A stretch of DNA of 64,000 nt from Streptomyces alboniger (GTDB lineage Bacteria; Actinomycetota; Actinomycetes; Streptomycetales; Streptomycetaceae): contig NZ_CP023695.1 of assembly GCF_008704395.1 (NCBI RefSeq), positions 2,170,001-2,234,000 on the forward strand, given 5' to 3'. A program made the translations under genes and the position numbers. Each line of letters opens with the position of its first letter. Positions within the stretch are counted from its first letter, which is position 1. The notes under the pieces were generated by a model, which was not told the DNA's origin, ran no database searches, and saw only the letters and a program-made list of their open reading frames with translations. Below are positions 8,892 through 17,610 of this stretch, one piece after another.

Positions 8892-10337
8892 TCACCCCAG
8901 CGCGGCGACCTTGTCGCGGTACCCGCGGACCGGTGCCGCGTCCCGGTACGGTTCCAGGCGGCGCTCGAATTCGCGTACGTACTCGTGGGCGCGGGCCGAC
9001 CGCATCTCGCCCGCCGCCTGTGCCGCCTCCGCGCCCAGCTGGCAGGCCTGTTCCAGCTCGCCGAGGCCGAGCCGCGCCGTGGCGAGCACCACCCGGCTGA
9101 AGAGGCGGCTGCGCGCGAACGCGGGGGCGCGCAGTTGCAGGGAGCGCTCGGCGTGCTGGGCGGCGACGCGGTACTGCTGGAGGTCGCGGTAGCAGTGCCC
9201 CAGCTCGTCCGCCAGCTGCGCCTCGTCGAAGAACCGCGCCCAGTAGGGCACTTCGTCCCCCGGCCGCGCCGCTTCGAGTGCGCGTTCGGCCCGCTGGAGC
9301 GAGGCGGTGCAGGCCCGCGCCTCACCGAGCACCCCGTGCCCGCGCGCCTCCGCGGCGTACAGCAGGGACTGCACGACGGGCGGCGCCGAGGAGCCGACGC
9401 CCTGCTGGGCGACCCGCGCGAGCTGGACGGCCTCGCGCCCGTGCCCGAGATAGACGGCCTGGCGGCTCATGGTGACCAGGACGTAGGAGCCGTACGCCCG
9501 GTCGCCCGCCGCCTGCGAGAGACGCAGCGCCTGTACGTAGTACCGCTGGGCGAGCCCGTGGGCCGCGATGTCGTACGACGTCCAGCCCGCGAGCCGGGTC
9601 AGGTCGGCGGCGGCCGCGAAGAGGCGCCGCCCGGCCTGCTCGCCGTAGGTGCCGCGCAGCATCGGCTCGGCCTCGTGTTCCAGATAGCGCACGAGGGCCT
9701 GCCGGGCGTGCCCGCCCCCGTAGGCGTTGTCGAGGGCGCGGAACAGCTCGCCGACGGAGCGCAGGGCCGCGATGTCGCCGTTGGTGACGCGCTGCCCGGG
9801 GCTCCGGTCGGACTCTCTGCGCTGGCGGGGCACGGCGGGCCGGCCCTGGGCGGGCACGCGCGCGTGCCCGGGGTCGGTCTCGCCGCGCCCGACGCGCTCG
9901 TCGGCCCGGCCGATCAGCCAGTCCCTGCTGGGCACGACGAGCCCGGCGGGGGTGAAGGCGATCTTCCGTAGCTCCGCGTGGCTGCCGGAGTCCTTGCGCC
10001 ACAGGCCGCCGACGATGTCGACGGCCTCCTCGGGGGTGGCCGCGAATTCGAGCCCGGCGTACACCGGGGCGCACGCGTCGAGGCCGAGGTCCTGGGCGGA
10101 CAGGCGCCGTCCGAGCCTCCTGGTGAAGACCTCGGCGATCAGCGCGGGCGTGGTGCCTCTGGGCTGCTGGCCGCGCAGCCATCGGGTCACGGATGTCTTG
10201 TCGTAGCGCAGGTCGAGACCGTGCTCGAGACCGAGCTGGTCGACGCGGCGGGCGAGGCCCGCATTGGAGAATCCGGCTTCCGAGATGAGCGCGGCTAGCT
10301 GGCGGTTGGGAGTGCGCTGCGGGGGTCGTTCCGTCAT
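8892..10337 (-). CDS. NsdA-like HTH/TPR regulator
   Basis: A 481-residue cytoplasmic protein. Residues 1-75 resemble an atypical HTH (AALISEAGFSNAGLARRVDQ, then YDKTSVTRWLRGQQPRGTTP). Residues about 190-470 form TPR-like helical repeats (GWTSYDIAAHGLAQRYYVQA, then YGSYVLVTMSRQAVYLG). The middle block is very close in style to NsdA of Streptomyces coelicolor, a repressor of antibiotic production and sporulation, so this is probably a paralogue in the same family. No Tat motif or enzyme domain is seen. The ATG at 10337 faces away from lipB across 217 bp. An effect on development or secondary metabolism is an inference from the family. Confidence 0.8.
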   Translation of the reverse strand: MTERPPQRTPNRQLAALISEAGFSNAGLARRVDQLGLEHGLDLRYDKTSVTRWLRGQQPRGTTPALIAEVFTRRLGRRLSAQDLGLDACAPVYAGLEFAATPEEAVDIVGGLWRKDSGSHAELRKIAFTPAGLVVPSRDWLIGRADERVGRGETDPGHARVPAQGRPAVPRQRRESDRSPGQRVTNGDIAALRSVGELFRALDNAYGGGHARQALVRYLEHEAEPMLRGTYGEQAGRRLFAAAADLTRLAGWTSYDIAAHGLAQRYYVQALRLSQAAGDRAYGSYVLVTMSRQAVYLGHGREAVQLARVAQQGVGSSAPPVVQSLLYAAEARGHGVLGEARACTASLQRAERALEAARPGDEVPYWARFFDEAQLADELGHCYRDLQQYRVAAQHAERSLQLRAPAFARSRLFSRVVLATARLGLGELEQACQLGAEAAQAAGEMRSARAHEYVREFERRLEPYRDAAPVRGYRDKVAALG

Positions 10338-10554
10338 CGGCTGTGCGGTCTCCTGCCTTCCGGGCCTGCCTTTGAGCAGCCCTTATGGCCTCGTGAACGG
10401 CGCGAATGTAACGGCCATCACAGCCCGCGGATGCACCTTCCCCCGGTGTTCATCCGATCGTGTGAGGAACCGGGCCGGGGTTGCCCGGCCGGTGGGCCCG
10501 TACAGTGGCTGGGGCGCGATATGTGCACGGTGAACGTTCAGGGAGGCACCTGCC

Positions 10555-11352
10555 GTGAGTGAGTTTCGGTTCGTCCGAATGGGCTTCGGTCCCGACGCCG
10601 TGGAGTACCGGGAGGCGTGGGACGAGCAGCGCCGTGTCCATGCCGCCCGCTTCGCCGACGAGGTCCCGGACACCTGCCTGCTCCTTGAGCACCCGCCGGT
10701 GTACACGGCGGGCCGCCGCACCGCGGACAGCGAGCGCCCGCTGGACGGCACGCCCGTCGTCGACGTGGACCGCGGGGGCAAGATCACCTGGCATGGCCCG
10801 GGCCAGCTCGTGGGCTATCCGATCCAGAAGCTGCCGCGTCCGGTGGACGTCGTAGCACATGTGCGGCGCCTGGAGGAGGCTCTTATCCGTACGTGTGCGG
10901 ACTTCGGCCTCCCGACCTCACGCGTCGAGGGCCGCAGCGGCGTCTGGGTCCTCGGCGACCCCGTGGAGCGGCGCCCGGCGCTCGGCGGCCTCTCCCTGGA
11001 CTTCGACCCGCGCCTGACGGACGACGAGTTCGACGCCCGGTTCAACGGTCCGGAGTACGCGCCGTCCAACGCGGGCCAGCGCCGCGAGGACCGCAAGATC
11101 GCCGCGATCGGCATCCGGGTCGCCAAGGGCGTGACGATGCACGGCTTCGCGCTGAACGTGAACCCGGACAACACCTGGTTCGACCGGATCATCCCGTGCG
11201 GCATCCGCGACGCGGGCGTCACCTCGCTCTCGTACGAACTGGACCGCGAGGTCACCATCGCCGACGTGCTGCCCGTCGCCGAGCGGCATCTGCGGGACGT
11301 CCTGGAGAACGCGGAACTCAAGCCGCGCGTCGTCGAGAAGACGGCCGTCTGA
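10555..11352 (+). CDS. lipB: Lipoyl(octanoyl) transferase LipB
   Basis: A 265-residue octanoyltransferase moving octanoate from acyl carrier protein to the lipoyl domains of E2 and GcvH proteins. The family blocks are [34 protein letters not shown], and the active-site pair: Lys181 in [11 protein letters not shown] and Cys215 in [11 protein letters not shown]. The length is slightly above the usual 210-260. The GTG at 10555 follows GGGAGG with an 8-base spacer, and an alternative start would lose the FRFVRMGFG strand. lipA follows 203 bp downstream; the two make the lipoyl cofactor needed by the aceE product. Confidence 0.97.
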   Translation: MSEFRFVRMGFGPDAVEYREAWDEQRRVHAARFADEVPDTCLLLEHPPVYTAGRRTADSERPLDGTPVVDVDRGGKITWHGPGQLVGYPIQKLPRPVDVVAHVRRLEEALIRTCADFGLPTSRVEGRSGVWVLGDPVERRPALGGLSLDFDPRLTDDEFDARFNGPEYAPSNAGQRREDRKIAAIGIRVAKGVTMHGFALNVNPDNTWFDRIIPCGIRDAGVTSLSYELDREVTIADVLPVAERHLRDVLENAELKPRVVEKTAV

Positions 11353-11358
11353 GAGCAG

Positions 11359-11421
11359 GTCCGGGCAGCCGTCCGGGCAGCCGGTACGGGCAGCCGGTAC
11401 GGGCAGCCGGTACGGGCAGCC
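11359..11421 (+). repeat. Short tandem repeat after lipB
   Basis: Two 12-bp units GTCCGGGCAGCC are followed by three 13-bp units GGTACGGGCAGCC, starting 7 bases after the lipB stop. The array is non-coding. The GGTAC/GTAC edges could fold, but no T-run follows, so it is not a clear terminator. Confidence 0.8.
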
Positions 11422-11555
11422 GGTCGGCTCGGGGAATGAACCCCGTTGGCCAGAGGTTGGCCGGAAGTAAGCCCAACGACATCACGGGCGTACCCTGGTG
11501 TGCGCCGAAGAATCGAAGCTACGCCAGCTAATACGCCAGCTAACAGGGAGCCGAT

Positions 11556-12521
11556 GTGTCCGCAGTCGCACCCGACGGACGCAAGATGCTGCGCCTGGAG
11601 GTCCGGAACGCCCAGACCCCCATCGAGCGCAAGCCCGAGTGGATCAAGACCCGGGCGAAGATGGGCCCCGAGTACAACGCCCTACAGAAGCTCGTGAAGA
11701 GCGAGGGCCTGCACACGGTCTGCCAGGAGGCGGGCTGTCCGAACATCTACGAGTGCTGGGAAGACCGCGAGGCCACGTTCCTCATCGGCGGCGACCAGTG
11801 CACGCGGCGCTGTGACTTCTGCCAGATCGACACCGGCAAGCCGCAGGCCCTCGACCGCGACGAGCCGCGCCGCGTCGGCGAGTCCGTCGTCACGATGGAC
11901 CTGAACTACGCCACGATCACCGGCGTCGCCCGCGACGACCTGGAGGACGGCGGCGCCTGGCTGTACGCGGAGACCGTGCGCCAGATCCACGCGATGACGG
12001 CGGACCGCGCGGAGGGCCAGACCAAGGTCGAGCTGCTCATCCCCGACTTCAACGCCGACCCCGACCAGCTGGCCGAGGTCTTCTCCTCCCGCCCCGAGGT
12101 CCTCGGGCACAACGTGGAGACCGTGCCGCGCATCTTCAAGCGGATCCGCCCCGGCTTCCGCTTCGAGCGTTCGCTGGAGGTCATCACCCGCGCGCGGGAG
12201 GCCGGCCTGGTCACCAAGTCGAACCTCATCCTCGGCATGGGCGAGGAGCGCGAGGAGATCAGCGAGGCGCTGCACGCGCTGCACGACGCGGGCTGCGAGC
12301 TGATCACGATCACGCAGTACCTGCGCCCGACCCCGCGGCACCACCCCGTGGAGCGCTGGGCCAAGCCCGCGGAGTTCGTGGAGCTGAAGGAGGAGGCCGA
12401 GGAGATCGGTTTCTCCGGCGTCATGTCGGGCCCGCTGGTCCGCTCCTCGTACCGCGCGGGCCGGCTGTACCAGATGGCGATCGAGAAGCGCGGGGCGTAC
12501 GTGGCCTCGCAGGCGGTGTGA
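11556..12521 (+). CDS. lipA: Lipoyl synthase LipA
   Basis: A 321-residue radical-SAM enzyme that inserts two sulfurs into octanoyl groups to make lipoyl cofactors. The auxiliary 4Fe-4S cluster ligands are Cys56, Cys61 and Cys67 ([13 protein letters not shown]). The radical-SAM cluster ligands are Cys82, Cys86 and Cys89 (CTRRCDFC). The closing RSSYRAGR near the C-terminus carries the conserved RSSY. The GTG at 11556 has AGGGAG 6 bases upstream; the overlapping ATG at 11554 is in another frame. A 12-nt direct repeat (ACGCCAGCTAAT/A) lies just before the ribosome site at 11521-11543. It follows lipB and is closed by a strong terminator at 12653. Confidence 0.97.
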   Translation: MSAVAPDGRKMLRLEVRNAQTPIERKPEWIKTRAKMGPEYNALQKLVKSEGLHTVCQEAGCPNIYECWEDREATFLIGGDQCTRRCDFCQIDTGKPQALDRDEPRRVGESVVTMDLNYATITGVARDDLEDGGAWLYAETVRQIHAMTADRAEGQTKVELLIPDFNADPDQLAEVFSSRPEVLGHNVETVPRIFKRIRPGFRFERSLEVITRAREAGLVTKSNLILGMGEEREEISEALHALHDAGCELITITQYLRPTPRHHPVERWAKPAEFVELKEEAEEIGFSGVMSGPLVRSSYRAGRLYQMAIEKRGAYVASQAV

Positions 12522-12652
12522 CGCGAGCCCGTGCGTGAGGCAGGCACATGGGCGACGCGGGCACATGCCGGAGAGGCGCCGGGTGCGCGCCGGGCGCGTG
12601 GGCGCTGTGTGAATCCGCGCACAAGTAGCTACTGACTAGTAAAACCCGCAAC

Positions 12653-12711
12653 GACGCGGCCCGTACGATCCCCGCAGGTGACGGGGGCGTACGGGCCGCG
12701 TCAGTGTTTTT
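12653..12711 (+). terminator. Strong hairpin terminator after lipA
   Basis: A perfect 15-bp stem (GACGCGGCCCGTACG at 12653-12667 with its complement at 12688-12702) has a 20-base loop that can pair internally (CCCC/GGGG). It is followed within 5 bases by TTTTT at 12707-12711. The rest of the 375-bp gap between lipA and the next gene holds no gene. Its right part (about 12810-12880) contains imperfect CAGCCTT/CCCCAG repeats just ahead of an AGGAGGG ribosome site. Confidence 0.85.
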
Positions 12712-12897
12712 GGGGCGGGTTGGGGCGGGGCGTCAAGGTTTCATCGGGGTTTGACCGGTCGGTCACGCCCTGGTAACACCAATCAGTGACCCTGTAATTA
12801 CCGCACGTACAGCCTTACCCACAGCATTGCCCAGCCTTAGCCCCAGCCTTGTCCCCAGCCGCTCATCCCCCGAGCCGCTCCCCAGGAGGGCCCCATC

Positions 12898-13101
12898 ATG
12901 CAGGCCGCGCCCGTACGCGCCACCGCCATCCCGTCCGTCACCGACGCCCTGCGCGCGGTCGAGTCGCTCTTGATGAGCGGCGGCCAGCGCACCGCACGCC
13001 GCAACGCCTGGACTTCCGTGCTGGAGGACCGGCGCCGCGCCAAGGACCGGGGCGAGGCGCTGCGCGTATTCGAAGAGGGCATGGCGACCCGTACGTCGTA
13101 G
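12898..13101 (+). CDS. Small conserved-looking protein of unknown function
   Basis: A 67-residue protein (MQAAPVRATAIPSVTDALRA, then a long basic helix NAWTSVLEDRRRAKDRGEAL). An AGGAGGG lies about 9 bases before the ATG, third positions are GC-rich, and the start codon, ribosome site and lack of rare codons all support translation. No signal peptide, membrane segment or known domain. It sits alone between the lipA terminator and the DUF4191 membrane gene, 30 bp upstream of the latter, so the two may be co-transcribed. Function unknown. Confidence 0.6.
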   Translation: MQAAPVRATAIPSVTDALRAVESLLMSGGQRTARRNAWTSVLEDRRRAKDRGEALRVFEEGMATRTS

Positions 13102-13131
13102 CCGCCTCCCGGGCCACGTAGACTTCACGAC

Positions 13132-13839
13132 ATGGCGAGGAAGGAATCCACCGCGGCGGATACGGCCGCGGAGCCAGGGCGACTCAAGCAGATCGCTCTG
13201 ACCTACAAGATGACCCGACGGGCCGACTCCAAAATCGGTCTCATCATCGCGGCTGTGGGAATCGTCACCTTTGGCGTGTTCCTCGCGATCGGCTTCTTGA
13301 TCGGTCACCCGGTCTATCTGGGCATTCTCGGCTTCCTGCTCGCCTTCCTCGCGATGGCGATCGTCTTCGGACGCAGGGCCGAGCGTGCCGCCTTCGGGCA
13401 GATGGAGGGCCAGCCCGGCGCGGCGGCCGCGGTGCTCGACAAGATCGGCCGCGGCTGGACGACGACCCCCGCGATCGCGATGAACCGCAGCCAGGACGTG
13501 GTGCACCGCACCGTCGGGAAGGCCGGCATCGTCCTGGTGGCCGAGGGCAACCCGAACCGCGTGAAGGGCCTGCTGGCCGCCGAGAAGAAGAAGATGGCGC
13601 GGATCGTGGCGGATGTTCCCGTGCACGACGTCATCGTCGGCACCACCGAGGGCACGGTCTCCCTGAAGAAGCTGCGCACGACGCTTCTGAAGCTGCCGCG
13701 TGTCCTCACGGGTCCGCAGGTCACGGCGACGAATGACCGCTTGCGGGCAATGGGGGACCTTATGTCCAATATGCCCCTCCCTAAGGGCCCGATGCCCAAG
13801 GGCATGCGGATGCCGCGCGGCGGCCCGAAGACGAAGTAG
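13132..13839 (+). CDS. DUF4191 family membrane protein
   Basis: A 235-residue inner-membrane protein of the actinobacterial DUF4191 family. Residues about 36-58 (SKIGLIIAAVGIVTFGVFLA and on) and 64-86 (YLGILGFLLAFLAMAIVF) are two membrane helices. A soluble C-terminal domain with VHRTVGKAGIVLVAEG and RVKGLLAAEKKKMARI follows, ending in a basic Met/Pro/Gly-rich tail (MPLPKGPMPKGMRMPRGG). The family is conserved next to lipA and glnA in actinomycetes; its role is not known. Start ATG 13132. A long perfect palindrome after the stop separates it from the convergent RDD gene. Confidence 0.85.
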   Translation: MARKESTAADTAAEPGRLKQIALTYKMTRRADSKIGLIIAAVGIVTFGVFLAIGFLIGHPVYLGILGFLLAFLAMAIVFGRRAERAAFGQMEGQPGAAAAVLDKIGRGWTTTPAIAMNRSQDVVHRTVGKAGIVLVAEGNPNRVKGLLAAEKKKMARIVADVPVHDVIVGTTEGTVSLKKLRTTLLKLPRVLTGPQVTATNDRLRAMGDLMSNMPLPKGPMPKGMRMPRGGPKTK

Positions 13840-13858
13840 TCCGCTCTGCTTCTCCCTA

Positions 13859-13906
13859 CGACGATGAGGGCCCCGGAACCGATCGGTTCCGGGGCCCTCA
13901 TCGTCG
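13859..13906. terminator. 48-bp perfect palindrome, bidirectional terminator
   Basis: Arms of 22 bp (13859-13880 and 13885-13906, outer sequence CGACGATGAGGGCCCC) flank GATC, so the whole element is its own reverse complement. It lies between convergent genes (stops at 13839 and 13941) and would stop transcription from either side. Just after it, CTTGCCAGGTCCCT occurs twice in tandem (about 13911-13942). Confidence 0.85.
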
Positions 13907-13940
13907 TTGCCCTTGCCAGGTCCCTGGACTTGCCAGGTCC

Positions 13941-14408
13941 CTAGACCCGGACCTGCACGGCGCGGGCGAGGCGGTCGTGGAGGCCGCGGCCGTCGCGGTC
14001 CCAGATCAGGGCGGGGATGGCGACGCACAGCAGGACGCTGCGGGCCAGGACCCAGCCCAGGCCGAGCCGGCCGCCGCGCTCGGCGACGACGCGCAGCCGG
14101 AAGAGGGCCTTGCCGGGCGTGCAGCCGACCGTGCCGACGGTGAGCACGCTCATGACGAAGAAGATGCCGAGGGCCCAGTTGCCCATCGCCTGCTGGTCAC
14201 CGCGAGCGAACAGGCCGTATGCGATCACCATGCACAGACCCCAGTCCACGGCGATCGCGCCGATGCGGCGGCCCGGGCGCGCGATCGAGCCCGGCCCCTC
14301 CTCCGGCAGGCCGAGCTGCTCGCCCCGGTACCCGAAGTCGACACCGGCGTCCTCCGCGGCAGCGCGCGGTCCGGACAGCCACGATCCGATTGCTTGCCTG
14401 TTGTCCAC
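13941..14408 (-). CDS. RDD family membrane protein
   Basis: A 155-residue membrane protein with an RDD domain: RPGRRIGAIAVDWGLCMVIA, then NWALGIFFVMSVLTV and GCTPGKALFRLRVV, and a last segment LARSVLLCVAIPALIWDRDGRGLHDRLA. The R-D-D residues are visible as R (RPGRR), D (VDWG) and D (WDRDGRG). RDD proteins are often transporters or accessory membrane proteins; Na+/H+ antiport has been shown for one. Start is taken as GTG 14408 (VDNRQAIGSWLSGPR), which gives the usual short cytoplasmic N-terminus. It is divergent from glnA across 255 bp. Confidence 0.85.
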   Translation of the reverse strand: MDNRQAIGSWLSGPRAAAEDAGVDFGYRGEQLGLPEEGPGSIARPGRRIGAIAVDWGLCMVIAYGLFARGDQQAMGNWALGIFFVMSVLTVGTVGCTPGKALFRLRVVAERGGRLGLGWVLARSVLLCVAIPALIWDRDGRGLHDRLARAVQVRV

Positions 14409-14527
14409 CCGTCCACGGTACTGCGCCCGGTTTCGTACGGGTGCGGGCGGGTCAGATGTACGAGGGTGCGCGCGGGGCTGCCGGGGCGGCCGGGGGCGGC
14501 AGCGACCGCTCGCCACCGCCGGGCCGG

Positions 14528-14565
14528 TTAACTTCGGCGAAACAAATGGGTCATGCTTGAGAAAT
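14528..14565 (+). promoter_or_regulatory. GlnR operator upstream of glnA
   Basis: Two phased half-sites match the known actinomycete GlnR box gTnAc-n6-GaAAc. The first is TTAAC-TTCGGC-GAAAC at 14528-14543. The second, starting exactly 22 bp later after a 6-base spacer, is GTCAT-GCTTGA-GAAAT at 14550-14565. GlnR is the global nitrogen regulator of Streptomyces and glnA is one of its known targets. The site is about 100 bp before the glnA start. Confidence 0.8.
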
Positions 14566-14663
14566 CCCCCGTCCCTATGGTCGGGTCCCAGCGTGTGCCA
14601 CCGCACTGGCCGCACCACGAGCTGCAACCCCGTCCCGCCTCGGGCGGGAGTAGGAGGAGTTGG

Positions 14664-16076
14664 ATGTTGTTCCAGAACGCCGACGACGCAAAGAAGTTCC
14701 TCGCGGACGAGGACGTCAAGTTCGTCGATGTCCGCTTCTGTGACCTGCCGGGTGTGATGCAGCACTTCACGATCCCGGCGGCGGCGTTCGACCCGGACGA
14801 GGAGCTGGCCTTCGACGGTTCGTCGATCCGCGGCTTCCAGGCCATCCACGAGTCCGACATGGCGCTGCGCGCCGACCTGTCGACGGCCCGCGTGGACCCC
14901 TTCCGCCGCGACAAGACCGTCAACATCAACTTCTTCATCCACGACCCGATCACGGGCGAGCAGTACAGCCGTGACCCGCGGAACGTCGCGAAGAAGGCGG
15001 AGGCGTACCTGGCCTCCACCGGCATCGCGGACACGGCCTACTTCGGCCCCGAGGCCGAGTTCTACGTCTTCGACAACGTCCGCTTCCAGACGTCGGCGAA
15101 CGAGAGCTTCTACCACATCGACTCCGAGGCGGGCGCCTGGAACACCGGTGCGGTCGAGAACAACCGCGGCTACAAGGTCCGCTACAAGGGCGGTTACTTC
15201 CCCGCCCCGCCGGTCGACCACTTCGCGGACCTGCGCGCCGAGATCTCCCTCGAACTCGACAAGAACGGCCTCCAGGTCGAGCGCCAGCACCACGAGGTGG
15301 GCACGGCGGGCCAGGCCGAGATCAACTACAAGTTCAACACGCTGCTGGCCGCGGCCGACGACCTGATGCTCTTCAAGTACATCGTGAAGAACGTCGCCTG
15401 GCGCAACGGCAAGACCGCGACGTTCATGCCGAAGCCGATCTTCGGTGACAACGGCTCGGGCATGCACGTCCACCAGTCGCTGTGGTCCGGCGGCAACCCG
15501 CTCTTCTACGACGAGCAGGGCTACGCGGGCCTCTCGGACACCGCGCGCTACTACATCGGCGGCATCCTCAAGCACGCCCCGTCGCTGCTGGCGTTCACCA
15601 ACCCGACGGTGAACTCCTACCACCGCCTGGTCCCCGGCTTCGAGGCCCCGGTCAACCTGGTCTACTCGCAGCGCAACCGCTCCGCGGCGATGCGCATCCC
15701 GATCACGGGCTCGAACCCGAAGGCCAAGCGCGTCGAGTTCCGCGCGCCGGACCCGTCCTCGAACCCGTACCTGGCCTTCTCCGCGCTCCTCCTGGCGGGC
15801 CTCGACGGCGTCAAGAACAAGATCGAGCCGGCCGAGCCGATCGACAAGGACCTCTACGAGCTGGCCCCCGAGGAGCACGCGGGCGTCCCCCAGGTCCCGA
15901 CCTCCCTCCCCGCGGTCCTCGACGCCCTGGAGGCGGACAACGAGTACCTCCAGGCGGGCGGCGTCTTCACGTCGGACCTGATCGAGACGTGGATCGACTA
16001 CAAGCGGACGAACGAGATCGCGCCGATTCAGCTGCGGCCGCATCCGCATGAGTTCGAGCTGTACTTCGACATCTAA
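14664..16076 (+). CDS. glnA: Glutamine synthetase type I (GSI-beta)
   Basis: A 470-residue dodecameric enzyme joining ammonium to glutamate with ATP, the main ammonium assimilation step. Family motifs are [10 protein letters not shown], the [11 protein letters not shown] metal-binding block, [12 protein letters not shown] and [11 protein letters not shown]. The adenylylation site is Tyr398 (397 without Met) in [12 protein letters not shown], at the same place as in E. coli GlnA, so it can be switched off by the GlnE enzyme encoded at 55603-58605. The ATG at 14664 has GGAGGAG ahead of it. Expression is probably controlled by GlnR through the operator at 14528. A hairpin terminator follows the stop. 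Confidence 0.97.
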   Translation: MLFQNADDAKKFLADEDVKFVDVRFCDLPGVMQHFTIPAAAFDPDEELAFDGSSIRGFQAIHESDMALRADLSTARVDPFRRDKTVNINFFIHDPITGEQYSRDPRNVAKKAEAYLASTGIADTAYFGPEAEFYVFDNVRFQTSANESFYHIDSEAGAWNTGAVENNRGYKVRYKGGYFPAPPVDHFADLRAEISLELDKNGLQVERQHHEVGTAGQAEINYKFNTLLAAADDLMLFKYIVKNVAWRNGKTATFMPKPIFGDNGSGMHVHQSLWSGGNPLFYDEQGYAGLSDTARYYIGGILKHAPSLLAFTNPTVNSYHRLVPGFEAPVNLVYSQRNRSAAMRIPITGSNPKAKRVEFRAPDPSSNPYLAFSALLLAGLDGVKNKIEPAEPIDKDLYELAPEEHAGVPQVPTSLPAVLDALEADNEYLQAGGVFTSDLIETWIDYKRTNEIAPIQLRPHPHEFELYFDI

Positions 16077-16112
16077 ACCACCCCGGCCAGTCTCTGGCCC
16101 GATGGCAGGTTC

Positions 16113-16158
16113 ACCAGTGGGGGCCGTTACCCGGATCCGGGTAGCGGCCCCCACTGGT
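16113..16158 (+). terminator. Hairpin terminator after glnA
   Basis: A 22-bp stem with one G-U pair (arms 16113-16134 and 16137-16158, outer sequence ACCAGTGGGGGCCG) and a two-base gap that opens to a small loop. It starts 37 bases after the glnA stop. A TTT follows the right arm. Confidence 0.8.
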
Positions 16159-16264
16159 TTGACCATCCCGATTGTGACGACACGTCGACGCAGCGCCACG
16201 AAGATCCCTACGACGTCGGTCGTCAGCGCGGGGCAAACTCGGTGACCGGCAGCCCGTACCCTCG

Positions 16265-16611
16265 ATGGCGCGGCTGGGGCCCGGGGAGTTGTCCGTGGCG
16301 GTGGGGCCCGCCTCTCGTGCCACCTGGCGGGCTCTCGGTGACGGCTCCTACACGCACAACACCGTGTTGGCCGTCGGGCGGCCCGGGTTCGTGATCGGGA
16401 GTCTGGTCGGTTCGGTGCTGGGCAGTGCCGCGCGTCGGCGGCAGCGGCCGCGGATGCCCGGCCGCGGTGGGTGCCCGAGGGGCGTGGAGAGGTGACGGTC
16501 ACCGACCGGCGGGCCTATTTCGGGCATCCGGAGAGTTGGCTGGATCTCGAATGGGGTGGTCTCGACGCGGTGGACATCTTCCAGTGCTCTTACCGGGACA
16601 GGTTCGACGGG
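16265..16611 (+). pseudogene. Decayed hypothetical gene (frameshifted and truncated)
   Basis: One frame from 16265 reads SVAVGPASRATWRALGDGSY and VLAVGRPGFVIGSLVGSVLG, then runs into a non-protein-like Arg/Pro tail. From about 16460 a second frame reads VPEGRGEVTVTDRRAYFGH and LDLEWGGLDAVDIFQCSYRD. Together these look like one Streptomyces protein broken by a frameshift in the GC-rich run near 16440-16465. The expected C-terminal half is missing, since the sequence runs into the 3' end of the phosphoesterase gene. There is no good ribosome site. A sequencing error could explain the shift but not the truncation. Confidence 0.5.
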
Positions 16612-16673
16612 TTGGGGCGGGGTCTGCCGGGCATACGGGCGTACTTGCCCGGCGGTGCGCTGAGTCCCGGCGC

Positions 16674-17510
16674 TCAGGCGTCCGGCATCTCGTCGAGCGG
16701 CACCGGACGGTAGTGCGTCGTCAGGCGGCCCGTGTCGTCCAGGACGTGGAAAGCGAGCGCCGGGGGCAGGTGCCGGTGGATGTGGTGGGTCGGGTCGGTC
16801 TGGGGTTCCCAGGGGAGGCGCAGGGTCGAGACCACGCCGGGGGCCACCAGGAGCGGGCGGTTCGCGAACGTCGTCGCCGCGGGGGTGTGCGCGTGGCCCG
16901 CCAGGAATGCCGTGATGTTGGGGTGGCGGGACGTCAGTTCGGCCAGGCGGGACTCGTCGAACTGGCGGATCTCGTCGACGTACGGCGTGTGCAGGGGCAC
17001 GGGCGGGTGGTGGAAGGCGATCAGGACGGGCTGGGTGGGGCGGGTGTCGGCCAGGAGGTCGGACAGCCATGTCAGTGTCTCGTCCGACAGGCTGCCGTGG
17101 TCCTCGCCGGGGACCGAGGTGTCGCACAGGGCCAGCGTGAAGTGGTCTGTCGTGTACGACTGGTTGACCGGGGCGGTCCGCGGCGGTTCGCCCAGCAAGT
17201 GCTCGCGGTACGCGGCGCGCTCGTCGTGGTTTCCGGGGCAGGTCAGCAGCGGGTGGCGGGAGGTGAGGAGCTTGCGGGCCTCCTCGTACTCCGAGGGGGT
17301 GGCGTGGTCGGCTATGTCGCCCGTGACGATCACGGCGTCCAGGTCGTACGGGAGGTCGTTCAGGTACCGCATGACCGTGCGGGTGCGCTCGGCGCTGCGG
17401 CCCGCGTCCTCCGCGCCGGTGTCTATGTGGGTGTCGCTCAGGTGGGCGATCACGGCGACGGGGGTTGCGGGGCCGGTTGTCGGGAGTGGCGAAGGTTTCG
17501 GGGTCTGCAT
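16674..17510 (-). CDS. Calcineurin-like metallophosphoesterase (CpdA/Icc type)
   Basis: A 278-residue soluble phosphodiesterase. The dinuclear metal motifs are in order: LSDTHID (DxH), VTGDIADH (GDxxD), CPGNHDE (GNHD), the lone His in AFHHPPV and GHAHTP (GHxH). The layout matches class III cyclic-nucleotide phosphodiesterases such as CpdA, so cAMP or another phosphodiester is the likely substrate; this is a family inference. The ATG at 17510 has AGGAG about 10 bases upstream. The 3' end abuts the decayed gene. Confidence 0.9.
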   Translation of the reverse strand: MQTPKPSPLPTTGPATPVAVIAHLSDTHIDTGAEDAGRSAERTRTVMRYLNDLPYDLDAVIVTGDIADHATPSEYEEARKLLTSRHPLLTCPGNHDERAAYREHLLGEPPRTAPVNQSYTTDHFTLALCDTSVPGEDHGSLSDETLTWLSDLLADTRPTQPVLIAFHHPPVPLHTPYVDEIRQFDESRLAELTSRHPNITAFLAGHAHTPAATTFANRPLLVAPGVVSTLRLPWEPQTDPTHHIHRHLPPALAFHVLDDTGRLTTHYRPVPLDEMPDA

Positions 17511-17610
17511 CGGGGCGGGGCTCCTTGGTCGGTGATCTTTCGTTGAACCTAGAGCGCCGCAGGTGTGTGCGTTAAGAGCCAGTGGCCCAGCCCTGGACTG
17601 GTTCGCGCGT

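Noticed and set aside
10481..10506. Sigma-70-like promoter TTGCCC / TACAGT before lipB
   Set aside because: The spacing is 14 bases rather than 16-18 and the boxes are weak; not enough to annotate.
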